Notes: generated by a model not told the origin, from the sequence alone. 48,731 bases of DNA from Candidatus Ulvibacter alkanivorans (GCF_003333325.1 NZ_QOLC01000061.1:1-48731), one strand, 5' to 3'. Counted from the first letter of the stretch, positions 24,598 through 34,651 are shown. Program-made: numbers and translations.

Positions 24598-25280
24598 TAC
24601 ACCACAAACTTATACCCAACGCCTTTCACGGTCTTAAAGCGTTCGTCTCCTATCTTTTCTCGTAGTTTACGAATATGCACATCAATTGTTCGTCCACCTA
24701 CGACCACCTCGTTTCCCCAAACACGGTCCAAAATATCCTCTCGTTTAAACACCTTCCCCGGCTTTGAAGCTAGTAACGACAACAGTTCGAATTCTTTTCT
24801 AGGCAAGACGATCTCTTCCTTACCATTTACAATTTTATACTCCTCCCGATTAATTACCAGGTTGCCCAATTTAATGTTTGTATCACTATCTTCCGGCTCT
24901 TTTAGCCTTCGTAATAATGCTTTAACCTTACTAATTAATAATTTTGGCTTAATAGGTTTTGTAATATAATCGTCTGCACCAGCATCGAAACCAGCCACCT
25001 GAGAATAATCTTCCCCACGTGCTGTAAGAAATGTAATTACGGTTTCACTTAATTCAGGTATACTACGAAGCTTTTCACAAGCTTCTATACCATCCATTTC
25101 GGGCATCATCACATCTAGGATGATAAGATGTGGCAAATGTTTCTTAGCCATGGCGATGGCTTCTTTGCCATTTTCGGCAGTAATAACCCTATATCCTTCG
25201 GAAGTTAGATTATATCCAACTATTTCTAAAATATCCGGTTCATCATCTACCAATAATATTTTAGTATCCTTTTTTTTCAT
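24597..25280 (-). CDS. OmpR/PhoB-family response regulator
   Basis: A 227-residue regulator. Receiver domain: DDEPD near residue 12, phospho-aspartate in LIILDVMMPEMDG near 55, lysine in DDYITKPIKP near 107. The C-terminal winged helix ends GRTIDVHIRKLREKIGDE...TVKGVGYKFVV, the OmpR/PhoB signature. It is first in a two-gene unit with the histidine kinase and has a TATCTTTA element upstream at 25304-25311. Confidence 0.92.
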   Translation of the reverse strand: MKKKDTKILLVDDEPDILEIVGYNLTSEGYRVITAENGKEAIAMAKKHLPHLIILDVMMPEMDGIEACEKLRSIPELSETVITFLTARGEDYSQVAGFDAGADDYITKPIKPKLLISKVKALLRRLKEPEDSDTNIKLGNLVINREEYKIVNGKEEIVLPRKEFELLSLLASKPGKVFKREDILDRVWGNEVVVGGRTIDVHIRKLREKIGDERFKTVKGVGYKFVV

Positions 25281-25303
25281 AATATACTTTAATAATTGCG
25301 GTC

Positions 25304-25311
25304 TAAAGATA
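25304..25311 (-). promoter_or_regulatory. TATCTTTA -7-like element of the two-component operon
   Basis: TATCTTTA on the minus strand, 23 bases before the regulator ATG; same variant as at 16951. Confidence 0.3.
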
Positions 25312-25468
25312 CAGTATTTACTTATTCATAACATGTGAAAGTCTTATTGTTAACGATTCGGTAACCTTAGCAATAACATTTAATAAATTGAGTGACAGCA
25401 AGATGTTATGATAAAGTTAAACACTTGATAAATTACGATTAATTGGCATGTAAATTGTATCATATTAA

Positions 25469-25476
25469 TATATTTG
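25469..25476 (+). promoter_or_regulatory. -7 element of the type IX secreted protein gene
   Basis: TATATTTG, 24 bases before the ATG. The nearest usable TTG lies 23 bases upstream, longer than normal. Confidence 0.45.
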
Positions 25477-25500
25477 TAAAAATTAAATAAATCAATTACA

Positions 25501-26445
25501 ATGAAAAAAATTACTCTTTTAGCAGCTCTTTTTATTTCGGCTGCTTCTATTGCACAAATAGCATCTACTAGTTTTGAGGAACCACCTCTTTCTACTATGA
25601 ACTATACCGATACCGGAGATCCTAACGTAGCACATGATTTAGTAAACAATACAGACGAACCTTTTGTAGATTTTACATCTACAGGCGGGGAAATTGGATT
25701 TGATGCTTCTTATGTACCATACGACACCCCAGGTGAAGGACTTACCGATGGTGATTTTGTAGGTGTTACCGATTTTAGACCTTTTGACGGTACCGATCCT
25801 GTTGATTACACAGACGGGACACAAGGATACCAAATTAGTGACGTCGACGGAAACTACATTCTTGAATTCGACCAAGTAGACCTAACTGGAACTACTGCAC
25901 CAACCTTAGCAATCGATTATTTTATCTCGATCACAGGTTATGAAGGTGACGGTACAGAAAACGCTTCTGGTTCAGACCGACTTAGAATCTATGTTAGAGA
26001 CCTAACAAACAGCACAGAGATCGATATCTTGGATACTACAGGAACCGACATCAACGATCTTCTAATCGAAGGACAGTGGATCACAGGAACTGCGTCTTTA
26101 CTACCGGACACGACCATCCAATTGGTAATTGAAGCAAGAACTAACGCAAGTAGTGAAGCCTTCTTTTTCGACAACTTAGATGTTGCCGATATTCTAGGAA
26201 CCGATTCAGTAGATGCCGATCAATTCGCTATTTTCCCGAATCCTGCCACCCAAGGCTTTGTAAACATTACTTCTACTTTAAGCGGAAACAAAGAAGTGGC
26301 AGTTTACGACGTATTAGGAAAGCAAGTGATCAACCAAACATTGGCCGGCGACAGATTAGATGTTGCTAACTTGAACAGCGGTGTTTACATTGTTCGAATC
26401 ACTCAAGGAAATGCTACTATCACAAAAAAATTAGTGATCAAGTAA
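25501..26445 (+). CDS. Secreted protein with type IX secretion sorting domain
   Basis: A 314-residue secreted protein. Residues 1-19 are a Sec signal peptide (MKKITLLAALFISAASIAQ). The middle is an Asp/Thr-rich beta-sandwich of the kind that often binds sugars or calcium, with no catalytic motif that I recognise. The last 75 residues are a type A C-terminal sorting domain: FAIFPNPATQGFVNI, VAVYDVLGKQV, LNSGVYIVRI and TKKLVIK. It would cross the outer membrane by the PorSS/T9SS and be attached or released. Followed by a terminator. Confidence 0.88.
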   Translation: MKKITLLAALFISAASIAQIASTSFEEPPLSTMNYTDTGDPNVAHDLVNNTDEPFVDFTSTGGEIGFDASYVPYDTPGEGLTDGDFVGVTDFRPFDGTDPVDYTDGTQGYQISDVDGNYILEFDQVDLTGTTAPTLAIDYFISITGYEGDGTENASGSDRLRIYVRDLTNSTEIDILDTTGTDINDLLIEGQWITGTASLLPDTTIQLVIEARTNASSEAFFFDNLDVADILGTDSVDADQFAIFPNPATQGFVNITSTLSGNKEVAVYDVLGKQVINQTLAGDRLDVANLNSGVYIVRITQGNATITKKLVIK

Positions 26446-26464
26446 TTATCTAAAAACATACACT

Positions 26465-26497
26465 AAAAAGCCTCTTTTAACGAAGGGGCTTTTTTTA
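26465..26497 (+). terminator. Terminator after the type IX secreted protein gene
   Basis: AAAAAGCCTCTT and AAGGGGCTTTTT pair around TTAACG with one wobble, followed by a T run. Confidence 0.8.
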
Positions 26498-26533
26498 TTT
26501 AGCTATTTTTGACAAAGCTTTTCTGAAAGTGCT

Positions 26534-27508
26534 ATGCATGAATCTCAAATTTTTAGCATTACCTCTGCTTCAGCCTTTGAATCGGCAGCCCTCGACACCT
26601 TTACGTTTCAATACGAAAACGTTCCGGTGTATCGGCAATTTTGTACGCTTTTAAATGTTTCGGCAAATGATGTTAATTCGCTAGATAAGATACCATACTT
26701 ACCCATTCAGTTTTTTAAAAGCCATACCATCCTTCCGAAGAAAACAACAGCAGAACTCACTTTTAGCAGTAGTGGAACCACAGGAAGTACAACTAGCAAA
26801 CATCACGTTCTAAAAGCTGCTCTATACGAACAAAGCTTTTTACAAGGGTTTCAACGCTGCTACGGAAATCCATCCAATTATGTGATACTCGCCTTGCTAC
26901 CGTCGTATCTAGAACGGCAAGGCTCCTCCTTGGTCTATATGGCGAACTCCTTGATCGAGAAGAGTGGACATTCCGACAGCGGATTTTACCTCAACAATTT
27001 GGAAGCGTTAACCCACACTATTGAACGCTTGGAAAAAATAAAACAACCTACCATACTAATTGGTGTTTCCTATGCCCTTTTAGATTTGATCGAACGCAAC
27101 CCATTGAAATTGAACCACACCATCGTGATGGAAACCGGAGGAATGAAAGGAAGACGAAAAGAGATGATCAAAGAAGAATTGCACCATACATTAAAAAAAG
27201 GATTTGGTGTGATGCAAATACATAGCGAATACGGTATGACCGAACTGCTTTCTCAAGCCTATTCTAAAGGTGAAGGTGTCTACCATTGTCCTCCATGGAT
27301 GCGTGTTAGCACAAGAGACACCGAAGACCCATTACAAGCTGTTCATGGTAAGACCGGCGGTATAAATGTGATCGATCTGGCAAATCGCTACTCCTGTTCT
27401 TTTATTGCTACCGATGATCTTGGAAGAGTGGCATCGAATGGAAGTTTTAAAATTTTGGGTAGATTTGACAGCAGCGATATTCGAGGCTGTAATTTGATGG
27501 TTCTATAA
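26534..27508 (+). CDS. LuxE-like acyl-protein synthetase / acyl transferase
   Basis: A 324-residue protein of the LuxE family within the ANL adenylate-forming fold. The nucleotide loop is LTFSSSGTTGSTTSKH near residue 78, and a later motif is HSEYGMTELLSQAYS near 235, equivalent to the YGxTE motif of acyl-CoA synthetases; the C-terminal FIATDDLGRV and FKILGRFDSSDIRG complete the fold. LuxE activates a fatty acid and takes it as an acyl-enzyme; no LuxC or LuxD genes are here. It is directly followed by the next gene without a gap. Confidence 0.72.
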   Translation: MHESQIFSITSASAFESAALDTFTFQYENVPVYRQFCTLLNVSANDVNSLDKIPYLPIQFFKSHTILPKKTTAELTFSSSGTTGSTTSKHHVLKAALYEQSFLQGFQRCYGNPSNYVILALLPSYLERQGSSLVYMANSLIEKSGHSDSGFYLNNLEALTHTIERLEKIKQPTILIGVSYALLDLIERNPLKLNHTIVMETGGMKGRRKEMIKEELHHTLKKGFGVMQIHSEYGMTELLSQAYSKGEGVYHCPPWMRVSTRDTEDPLQAVHGKTGGINVIDLANRYSCSFIATDDLGRVASNGSFKILGRFDSSDIRGCNLMVL

Positions 27509-28540
27509 ATGGCGAAGCAATCTGAGAACAACGGATGTGTATGGTTATTACTTAGTGGAGTCTTACTCCTTGGCGCTTTTGGTTTTGTAAAGCTCCTCTT
27601 TGGCGCAACAACTTACGTGACCTTTACTGTAGCCTTGTTAATTTCATTCGTAATCACTACTCGTTTACTCGGCAAACCTTCCGTTGCAGCAGCAGTACGC
27701 AACGGAATTTTACTTTTTATTTTCTTTTTTGGTTTGCATTTCTTCGGAAATTTTTTTCTGAAACTTCTAAAAACCATTCCGCAGCAGCATGAAACTTTTA
27801 CTGTTTCCGAAGCTGTACAAAAATCGAAGATGGTGGAAGGTACCGATACAATTTCGGTGTATACCAGCAATCGATTGTGGAAAGACAATTACGGCAATGA
27901 ATTTTCCGGTGATCTTACCATACGCGAACGCGATTTTCTCAGACTCATAGACCACACGAAGAACTACGTACCTCCTTCGGGTGGAAACTTTTGGGGTGGT
28001 CTTTACGATCATATAGATCGCAACGATACTCCTAGTTTAGATCTGGTTTTGGCAACCTTTGAAGGCATACATCGCACACGACAACTTAACACGATGGAGT
28101 TTGCAGAAATGGTCGTAAGCTGTATTCAGGACATACCGTACTCTTTTGTTTTTCAAGACATTTGTCGTCCTGCCGAATACTACGAAGAAGCTATCGCACA
28201 GATTCTTCGCAGTTGTCCCGAATGTTGTATTGGCAATGTTCGCTACGGAGTCCAAACACCTGTAGCTTTTCTACAAAACCTAAAAGGCGATTGTGACACC
28301 AGGACCGTACTTATCTACTCGGTTCTAAAACATTTTGATTACGACATTGCTATTCTAAATAGCGATTTTTATAAACATTCGATCCTTGGCATTAACATAC
28401 CAGCAAGTGGTGCTTTTAAAATCCACAACGGGAAAAAATATATGCTTTGGGAAACAACGGCCAAGTATTACGAAATTGGCAGCTTGCCCTATAATTTCAA
28501 CGATGTTTCCCATTGGTATGTGGTACTAACCAGTAAATAA
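27509..28540 (+). CDS. Membrane-anchored transglutaminase/papain-like protein
   Basis: A 343-residue protein. Two or three transmembrane helices fill residues 10-90. The soluble domain resembles transglutaminase-like cysteine peptidases: cysteine in NLKGDCDTRTVLIYSVL near 264, histidine in YKHSILGINIP near 294, and an acidic residue in YMLWETTAKYYEIG near 316. I cannot name the family. The triad suggests an active enzyme acting on an envelope peptide or protein. Its ATG follows the previous stop directly, and a DUF350 gene follows six bases later. Confidence 0.6.
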   Translation: MAKQSENNGCVWLLLSGVLLLGAFGFVKLLFGATTYVTFTVALLISFVITTRLLGKPSVAAAVRNGILLFIFFFGLHFFGNFFLKLLKTIPQQHETFTVSEAVQKSKMVEGTDTISVYTSNRLWKDNYGNEFSGDLTIRERDFLRLIDHTKNYVPPSGGNFWGGLYDHIDRNDTPSLDLVLATFEGIHRTRQLNTMEFAEMVVSCIQDIPYSFVFQDICRPAEYYEEAIAQILRSCPECCIGNVRYGVQTPVAFLQNLKGDCDTRTVLIYSVLKHFDYDIAILNSDFYKHSILGINIPASGAFKIHNGKKYMLWETTAKYYEIGSLPYNFNDVSHWYVVLTSK

Positions 28541-28546
28541 CAACTT

Positions 28547-29062
28547 ATGAACTCACAACTCTTCATCTTATCCTTGATCGAAATTATGCTATCGATCGTT
28601 ATTACAGTCGTTATCCTTTTTGTATCCTATAAGATCTTAAAGCGATTGTTTTTCAGCAAAGAAGATCTACGCGGCAACAATATGGCCTTCACCATTTTCA
28701 CCGTTGGTTTTATTTTTTCAATAGGAATGATCCTAGGAGAAATCCTTCCTTCTATCACCAATGTAATTAGACTGTCAATAACCGCCAATGAACCCATAGA
28801 CGCGCTAACCATTGTGCAGTATTCTGGACTTTATCTGTTCATCGGATTTCTGGTCACTGTCGTAATAAACGCAGCGGTGTTCTTTTTGTTCTCGGTGCTT
28901 ACCAAAGGAGTAAATGAGTTTAAGGAAATTCAACAGAACAACATATCGGTTGCCATATTAACTATTGCGATCATGCTAAGCATCACACTTATCGTTAAAG
29001 ATAGCATTGCACTTATGGTGAGCTCCTTACTACCCTATCCCGAAGTGACCAATTATTTGTAA
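28547..29062 (+). CDS. DUF350-type membrane protein
   Basis: A 171-residue integral membrane protein with four helices (about 8-32, 48-68, 90-115, 132-158) and a short loop KEDLRGNNMAFTIFTVGF that fits the DUF350/YjfL group. DUF350 genes in other bacteria occur with peptide-ligating and peptide-cleaving enzymes. Here the immediate upstream gene is transglutaminase-like, which is consistent with that. Function unknown. Confidence 0.6.
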   Translation: MNSQLFILSLIEIMLSIVITVVILFVSYKILKRLFFSKEDLRGNNMAFTIFTVGFIFSIGMILGEILPSITNVIRLSITANEPIDALTIVQYSGLYLFIGFLVTVVINAAVFFLFSVLTKGVNEFKEIQQNNISVAILTIAIMLSITLIVKDSIALMVSSLLPYPEVTNYL

Positions 29063-29115
29063 TTCTTGTAAGTACACTGGGAATCTTGCGACCAAGCAGG
29101 GGCTAAAAAAGAAGG

Positions 29116-29568
29116 ATGAAATTATTATTTACTTACAGTGTACTGCTTTTTACATTAGTAGCAACAGCCCAAAAAAGTCCTATGAACATTTCAAATGGTT
29201 TTATGGCCGAGGGATACGATGTTGTAGCCTATTTTGACAATATGGCTATTGAAGGCAACGAAACTTTTACAACCACCTATGAAGGTGCACACTATAAATT
29301 CTCGAGTCAATCGAATTTAGACACCTTCCTCGAAAATCCTGAAAAATTTGTTCCAGCGTATGGCGGATTTTGTGCCTATGCCATTGCCGATAAAGGGAAA
29401 AAAGTAGGAATAGACCCAAAAAGTTTTCAGATTAAAGATGGAAATTTATACCTCTTTTACGATAGTCTTTTTGCAGACACAAAGAAAAAATGGAATAAAA
29501 AAGGAGCAGACATCATGCAACAACAAGCAGATGAGAACTGGAAAAATATTGTGATGAAGGATCAGTAA
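29116..29568 (+). CDS. Exported YHS-domain protein
   Basis: A 150-residue protein with a signal peptide (residues 1-18, ending VATAQ). The YHS domain spans about 24-110: GYDVVAYFDNMAIEGNETFTTTYEGAHYKFSSQSNLDTFLENPEKFVPAYGGFCAYA read in parts. The family is named for its conserved Y-H-S residues and is often linked to metal transport or to small metal-binding modules. It may bind a metal in the periplasm. A bidirectional terminator follows. Confidence 0.85.
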   Translation: MKLLFTYSVLLFTLVATAQKSPMNISNGFMAEGYDVVAYFDNMAIEGNETFTTTYEGAHYKFSSQSNLDTFLENPEKFVPAYGGFCAYAIADKGKKVGIDPKSFQIKDGNLYLFYDSLFADTKKKWNKKGADIMQQQADENWKNIVMKDQ

Positions 29569-29604
29569 TCCTACTCATAATTGATTGGTTAGTTAGTTAA
29601 TGTT

Positions 29605-29636
29605 GAAAGCCCCGAAACTACATGTTCGGGGCTTTC
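29605..29636. terminator. Bidirectional terminator between the YHS gene and tyrS
   Basis: GAAAGCCCCGAA (29605-29616) and TTCGGGGCTTTC (29625-29636) form a perfect 12-bp stem between convergent genes. It continues TTATTTTA on the plus strand. Confidence 0.85.
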
Positions 29637-29641
29637 TTATT

Positions 29642-30940
29642 TTATACCACCTTGATGATAAAATAATTCTTTTTACCTCGTTGCAGCAATATAAATTGCC
29701 CATTTATCAAATCTGCCGTCATAATAGAATAGCCTTCTTGAACTTTTTCCTTATTTACCGAAATAGAATTTTCCTTCAACGCTCTTCTTGCTTCTCCATT
29801 CGATTTTAAAAATCCTGTTACTTCGGCCAGTGCTGATATGATATCCAATCCATTTTCGATCTCGCTTAGCGCAACTTCTGCTTGCGGTACACCATCGAAC
29901 ACATCTAAAAAGGTTTTAGCGTCCAGTTTTTTTAGATCTTCGGAAGTAGAACGACCAAACAAAATTGAAGATGCCTGCACTGCCTTTTCTAGTTCCTCGG
30001 CTCCGTGAACAGTAGTAGTCACCTCTTCTGCCAAGCGCTTTTGAAGCAAACGGGTATGGGGTGCCTCTTGGTGCGATTCGATTAGATCTTCTATCGTCTG
30101 TCGCTCTAAAAATGTAAATATCTTGATATATTTCGCCGCATCTTCATCACTGGTATTCAACCAATACTGGTAAAATTTATAAGGCGAAGTTCGGTTGGCA
30201 TCAAGCCAAACGTTGCCTCCCTCGCTTTTTCCAAATTTACTACCGTCACTTTTTGTGATTAACGGACAGGTGAGTGCGTAGCCTTTACCACCGCCAATTC
30301 TTCGTATTAGTTCGGTGCCTGTAGTAATATTTCCCCATTGATCACTTCCTCCCATTTGCAAGGTGCACGAGTGATTCTTGTATAAATGAAGAAAATCATA
30401 CCCTTGTACCAATTGATAGGTAAATTCGGTAAATGACATACCATCGCTACTTTCACCGGTAAGTCGACTTTTAACCGAGTCTTTCGCCATCATGTAATTT
30501 ACGGTAATGTGTTTTCCTACATCACGAATAAAATCTAAGAATGAGAATTCTTTCATCCAATCGTAATTGTTTACCAGTACCGCTTCATTCGCAGCACCGC
30601 TTGAAAAATCTAGAAATTGAGCCAATTGTGCACGTACACATTCTTGGTTGTGACGCAGGGTAGCTTCGTCCAATAAGTTTCGCTCACTCGATTTACCCGA
30701 CGGATCACCAATCATTCCCGTGGCACCACCCACCAAAGCATAAGGCTTATGACCGCACCGCTGATAAAATGACAGCAACATTATAGGCACTAAGTTTCCT
30801 ATATGTAACGAATCGGCTGTAGGATCGAAGCCTATGTAGGCAGATCGCATCGATTCCATTAAATGCGCTTCGGTTTCGGGCATAACATCATGTATCATTC
30901 CCCGCCATGTAAGCTCTTCTACGAAATTTTTCAAACTCAT
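29642..30940 (-). CDS. tyrS: Tyrosyl-tRNA synthetase
   Basis: A 432-residue class I aminoacyl-tRNA synthetase that charges tRNA-Tyr. The HIGH motif is [11 protein letters not shown] near residue 45 and the KMSKS motif is KFGKSEGG near 234. A C-terminal S4-like RNA-binding domain (about 370-425: [27 protein letters not shown] in part) is present. Length is typical. A TATCTTTA element lies at 30956-30963. Confidence 0.96.
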   Translation of the reverse strand: MSLKNFVEELTWRGMIHDVMPETEAHLMESMRSAYIGFDPTADSLHIGNLVPIMLLSFYQRCGHKPYALVGGATGMIGDPSGKSSERNLLDEATLRHNQECVRAQLAQFLDFSSGAANEAVLVNNYDWMKEFSFLDFIRDVGKHITVNYMMAKDSVKSRLTGESSDGMSFTEFTYQLVQGYDFLHLYKNHSCTLQMGGSDQWGNITTGTELIRRIGGGKGYALTCPLITKSDGSKFGKSEGGNVWLDANRTSPYKFYQYWLNTSDEDAAKYIKIFTFLERQTIEDLIESHQEAPHTRLLQKRLAEEVTTTVHGAEELEKAVQASSILFGRSTSEDLKKLDAKTFLDVFDGVPQAEVALSEIENGLDIISALAEVTGFLKSNGEARRALKENSISVNKEKVQEGYSIMTADLINGQFILLQRGKKNYFIIKVV

Positions 30941-30955
30941 TTTTTAAAATTTCGG

Positions 30956-30963
30956 TAAAGATA
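30956..30963 (-). promoter_or_regulatory. TATCTTTA -7-like element of tyrS
   Basis: TATCTTTA on the minus strand, 15 bases before the tyrS ATG. Same variant as at 16951. Confidence 0.3.
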
Positions 30964-31016
30964 GTCCGAACCCATAAAAGATAAAAGAGTATTCTAAAAA
31001 AGAGTATTTTCGCACT

Positions 31017-32042
31017 ATGGTTTTAGTTACAGGGGGCACAGGATTAGTAGGTTCGCATTTGTTATATTTTCTTCTGAAAGAGAACGAAACTGTACGAGCG
31101 ATCCATCGCGAAAACAGCGATCTAGAATCGGTGAAGCGAGTCTTTGGGTATTACGCTTCCGAAGCAGCTGACCTATTTGATCGCATTGAATGGATTGAAG
31201 CTAATATCATAGACATTCCTGCACTTTCCGAAGCATTTCAAGACATCACCCACGTTTATCATTGTGCAGCCTATATTAGTTTCGACCCGGCACACTACCG
31301 AAAACTTAAAAAAGCCAATGTCGAAGGAACCGCCAATATCGTAAACCTTTGTTTATCGCATGGTATCAAAAAATTAGCTTATGTGAGTTCAGTAGCAACT
31401 CTTGGCGATGCTGTAAATGGTAAAATGATCTCTGAAGATACCCATTGGAATCCCGAAGGCGAAAACAGCGTGTATGCCATCACTAAATTTGGCGCAGAAA
31501 TGGAAGTTTGGCGTGGTACACAAGAAGGTTTAAATGCCGTGATCGTTAATCCCGGTGTGATCCTAGGATCGGGCTATTGGAATTCGGGCAGTGGTTCAAT
31601 AATTAAAACGGCGTCTAAAGGGATTCCATTTTACTTTGGTGGTGGAATTGGCATTGTGGACGTAAAAGACGTCGTTCGTATTCTCCTACAATTAATGAAG
31701 GAAGAAATTACCGGTCAACGCTATGTTTTAGTGAGTGCCAATGTTTCATATAAAAAACTTCTCTCAGCCATTGCAAATAATGCTGGAAAAAGTCCGCCAA
31801 AAAAAGAAGCGCCCAAATGGATCTTGTACTTTTTGAGTGGATTAGATTGGCTGGCTGCTGTTCTCTTCGGAAGTAAGCGTCGCTTATTAAAAGCCACGGT
31901 ACGTTCTATGTACACAGATACTGCTTACGATGCTTCAAAAATTAGAAACGAGTTAAAATATAAATTCATTCGTTTTGAAGACACTATAGAACGCGTAGTA
32001 AAAAATTACTCGTCCGAAGTTTCTTCTGGGTCGGTTTCTTGA
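31017..32042 (+). CDS. NAD-dependent epimerase/dehydratase (extended SDR)
   Basis: A 341-residue extended short-chain dehydrogenase. NAD(P) motif LVTGGTGLVGSHLL (3-16), the SSVATLG segment near 125 and catalytic YAITK near 156. The sequence is closest in feel to dihydroflavonol-4-reductase/3-beta-hydroxysteroid dehydrogenase-like members; the substrate is not known. The last 37 bases overlap the 3' end of the convergent DUF4296 gene. Confidence 0.82.
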   Translation: MVLVTGGTGLVGSHLLYFLLKENETVRAIHRENSDLESVKRVFGYYASEAADLFDRIEWIEANIIDIPALSEAFQDITHVYHCAAYISFDPAHYRKLKKANVEGTANIVNLCLSHGIKKLAYVSSVATLGDAVNGKMISEDTHWNPEGENSVYAITKFGAEMEVWRGTQEGLNAVIVNPGVILGSGYWNSGSGSIIKTASKGIPFYFGGGIGIVDVKDVVRILLQLMKEEITGQRYVLVSANVSYKKLLSAIANNAGKSPPKKEAPKWILYFLSGLDWLAAVLFGSKRRLLKATVRSMYTDTAYDASKIRNELKYKFIRFEDTIERVVKNYSSEVSSGSVS

Positions 32043-32449
32043 GATTGAATAAGTGTGGGCCCACCTTTTATGGTATCCTTACGACGCCTATTCGAGTTTG
32101 GTTGCAAGCTGTCGCTCTCCTTCTTTAAGCGCATTAGCCGTGCTTCGACCTCTTTGAACATCTCCGAATAGGTATCCATTTGTGCAGCGTAATACGCATT
32201 GCTCTGGGCAAATTGCAAACTATCGATATTATGTTTTGAGTATATCAATGAATCCAGCATCACCCCTTTGTCTCGAATTAACCGATTGTTCACGCTTCTT
32301 GCCGCATTGCTTAAATAAGCATCGGTAAGAATATCGATCATCTTCTCTTCGGCAATTAGTCGGGCCGGTTTCTCGGGCTCCACCGTTTCGGCACAACCAA
32401 CAAAGAGTAAAAGATAGGCTATAAAAAATATGTTTAATATGTTTTTCAT
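32006..32449 (-). CDS. DUF4296 lipoprotein
   Basis: A 147-residue lipoprotein with lipobox LLFVGC (cysteine at 19). A helical middle ([40 protein letters not shown]) is the DUF4296 signature of Bacteroidota, followed by a charged low-complexity tail. It sits last in the mannosyltransferase-pyrC operon, overlapping the pyrC stop by four bases. Function unknown. Confidence 0.78.
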   Translation of the reverse strand: MKNILNIFFIAYLLLFVGCAETVEPEKPARLIAEEKMIDILTDAYLSNAARSVNNRLIRDKGVMLDSLIYSKHNIDSLQFAQSNAYYAAQMDTYSEMFKEVEARLMRLKKESDSLQPNSNRRRKDTIKGGPTLIQSQETDPEETSDE

Positions 32450-33786
32450 CGATCGAATGCTAATCGTTCTGCTTTACCACGGTTTGGGAATTTCCCGTTA
32501 TCATAAACCAGTACCCCGTTTACAAAAGTATGGGTGACGCGGCTTTTAAAAGTAGTTCCTTCAAAAGGTGACCAGCCACATTTATATCCTATATTATCTT
32601 TTTTTACCGTCCAAGGAGCATTAGGATCTACCAACACTAGATCGGCCTTATACCCTTGTTTAATATATCCGCGATCTTTTATTTGAAATAAGATGGCCGG
32701 ATTATGTGCGGTCTTCTCCACGATCTTTTCGATACTGATCTTTCCTTTTAAGCTCATCTCGAACAATGCTTCCAATGCGTGTTGCACCAATGGTCCGCCG
32801 GAGGGGGCTTTGGTGTATACATTCTCCTTTTCCTCTAGGGTATGTGGCGCATGATCGGTAGCAATTACATCGATGCGGTCATCAAGTAGTGCTTTCCAAA
32901 GTCCTTCTCGGTCTGCTTCACTTTTAACAGCCGGATTCCATTTAATCTTAGTTCCTTTGGCAGCATAATCGGTGTCTGTAAACCACAGATGATGAATACA
33001 CACTTCTGCAGTAATTTTCTTCTCGGATAGTGGTTTCTTGTTGTCGAAAAGGTGGGTTTCTTTTTCGGTCGACAAATGAAAAACATGCAATCGTGCTCCC
33101 GTCTTTTTGGCAAGTTCGATGGCTCTTGAAGAGGATATATAACAGGCATCCACACTTCGAATTACCGGATGCAGCTCGATGGGGATATCATCACCATGTA
33201 TGGCCTTATACTTGGCCAAGTTCTTCTGTATGGTCGCTTCATCTTCGCAATGAGCCGAAATTAGCAGCTTTGTTTTGCTGAAAATATTTTCTAAGGTCTT
33301 CGGATTGTCTACAAGCATGTTTCCGGTAGACGAGCCTAAGAATAGTTTAAGTCCGGCTACGTTTGAAGGATCCACCTTTAAAATTTCATCTAAGTTATCG
33401 TTGGTGCCGCCAAACATAAACGAATAGTTAGCCCAAGAGGTCTCTTTGGCAATGGCAAATTTTTCTTCTAGCAGTTCGATGGTTGTCGCTTGCGGAACCG
33501 TATTCGGCATTTCGATAAAAGAAGTGATCCCGCCGGCCACTGCAGCTTTCGATTCTGTTTCTATAGTTGCCTTATGCGTTAGGCCGGGTTCCCTAAAATG
33601 CACTTGATCGTCGATCATACCGGGGATCAAATATTGTCCATCGGCATCGATCACCTTGGTTTCCGAAGATTTCACACTAATGCTTTCAGACACCTCAGCA
33701 ATTCGCCCACCTTGAATGAGAACATCACCCTGAGTGATGGTTCCTTCATTTACTATTTGCGCATTTTTTATTAAAATCGTTTGCAT
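32446..33786 (-). CDS. pyrC: Dihydroorotase
   Basis: A 446-residue amidohydrolase of the class I (PyrC/AllB-like) dihydroorotase group, acting in pyrimidine synthesis. Metal-site motifs: [10 protein letters not shown] near 59, [10 protein letters not shown] near 147 (bridging lysine), SAHCED near 178, HVFHLST near 235 and IATDHAPHT near 311. The usual DxHxH reads DxQxH here, which I have the impression is the normal Bacteroidota form. Its ATG overlaps the mannosyltransferase stop (TAATG). Confidence 0.9.
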   Translation of the reverse strand: MQTILIKNAQIVNEGTITQGDVLIQGGRIAEVSESISVKSSETKVIDADGQYLIPGMIDDQVHFREPGLTHKATIETESKAAVAGGITSFIEMPNTVPQATTIELLEEKFAIAKETSWANYSFMFGGTNDNLDEILKVDPSNVAGLKLFLGSSTGNMLVDNPKTLENIFSKTKLLISAHCEDEATIQKNLAKYKAIHGDDIPIELHPVIRSVDACYISSSRAIELAKKTGARLHVFHLSTEKETHLFDNKKPLSEKKITAEVCIHHLWFTDTDYAAKGTKIKWNPAVKSEADREGLWKALLDDRIDVIATDHAPHTLEEKENVYTKAPSGGPLVQHALEALFEMSLKGKISIEKIVEKTAHNPAILFQIKDRGYIKQGYKADLVLVDPNAPWTVKKDNIGYKCGWSPFEGTTFKSRVTHTFVNGVLVYDNGKFPNRGKAERLAFDR

Positions 33787-34526
33787 TAAATTTCGTTAAA
33801 ATTATTCTTTCCGAATAAACTCTTAAATTTCATTTTTAGTACTCCAAAAATGGCTTCAGAAATAATTCCACCACTCATTTTCGATTCACCTTTTGTTCGG
33901 TCTGTAAATACTACAGGAACTTCTATGATCCTAAATTTTGCTAAGTAGGTCTTGAATTTCATCTCTATTTGAAACGCATACCCTACGAATTGAATTTTAT
34001 CTAGATTTATTTTTTCCAACACAGTTCGTCGATAACACACAAAACCTGCCGTCGTATCGTAAATATCCATACCGGTTATTAGTCGAACGTATTTGGAAGC
34101 GAACCAGGACATAAGGACTCTGCTCATTGGCCAATTCACGACATTCACTCCTTTTACATAACGCGATCCAATTGCTAAATCGTACCCTCCTTTATAACAG
34201 GCGTTGTACAAGCGTATAAGATCATTCGGATTGTGTGAAAAATCGGCATCCATCTCGAAGATATAGGTGTAGTTTCTCGCCAAGGCCCATTTAAACCCTG
34301 CGATATAAGCCGTGCCTAGACCCATTTTTCCTTCGCGTTCTAACAAGTGAAGCTGGGATGAATAGGTTTTCATTAGATCGCGAACTTCCTGTCCTGTTCC
34401 ATCGGGAGAACCGTCGTCAACCACTAATACATCAAAGCTTCGTTGCAGCGAAAAGATATTCCGAAGCAACCGTTCTATATTTTCAATTTCGTTGTATGTA
34501 GGTATTACCACTAAGGCATCGGACAT
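33786..34526 (-). CDS. Polyprenol monophosphomannose synthase family GT2
   Basis: A 246-residue family 2 glycosyltransferase: [12 protein letters not shown] at the N-terminus, [11 protein letters not shown] near 35, [11 protein letters not shown] (DxD-type) near 90 and GSRYVKG near 118, as in dolichol/polyprenol-phosphate mannosyltransferases. It would make polyprenyl-phospho-mannose at the membrane. The start at 34526 is used because the upstream TTG at 34544 lies in the -7 element. First gene of the operon with pyrC. Confidence 0.85.
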   Translation of the reverse strand: MSDALVVIPTYNEIENIERLLRNIFSLQRSFDVLVVDDGSPDGTGQEVRDLMKTYSSQLHLLEREGKMGLGTAYIAGFKWALARNYTYIFEMDADFSHNPNDLIRLYNACYKGGYDLAIGSRYVKGVNVVNWPMSRVLMSWFASKYVRLITGMDIYDTTAGFVCYRRTVLEKINLDKIQFVGYAFQIEMKFKTYLAKFRIIEVPVVFTDRTKGESKMSGGIISEAIFGVLKMKFKSLFGKNNFNEI

Positions 34527-34541
34527 ACTGCTATTTTTGCG

Positions 34542-34549
34542 CAAATGTA
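34542..34549 (-). promoter_or_regulatory. -7 element of the mannosyltransferase-pyrC operon
   Basis: TACATTTG on the minus strand, 15 bases before the chosen ATG. It decides the start, since the longer frame begins inside it. Confidence 0.5.
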
Positions 34550-34651
34550 CCTCTTTTTAGGTTAATATCGTTCGCTAAAATTCTATAGAATCCCTTTTCG
34601 TCAATTTTAAATTGCTGTACCTTTAGGCTCACAAATCTACCAGTGCAGTAC

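Noticed and set aside
33786..34544. Start of the mannosyltransferase at the TTG at 34544
   Set aside because: That codon is part of the -7 promoter motif at 34542-34549; the ATG at 34526 follows the expected transcription start.
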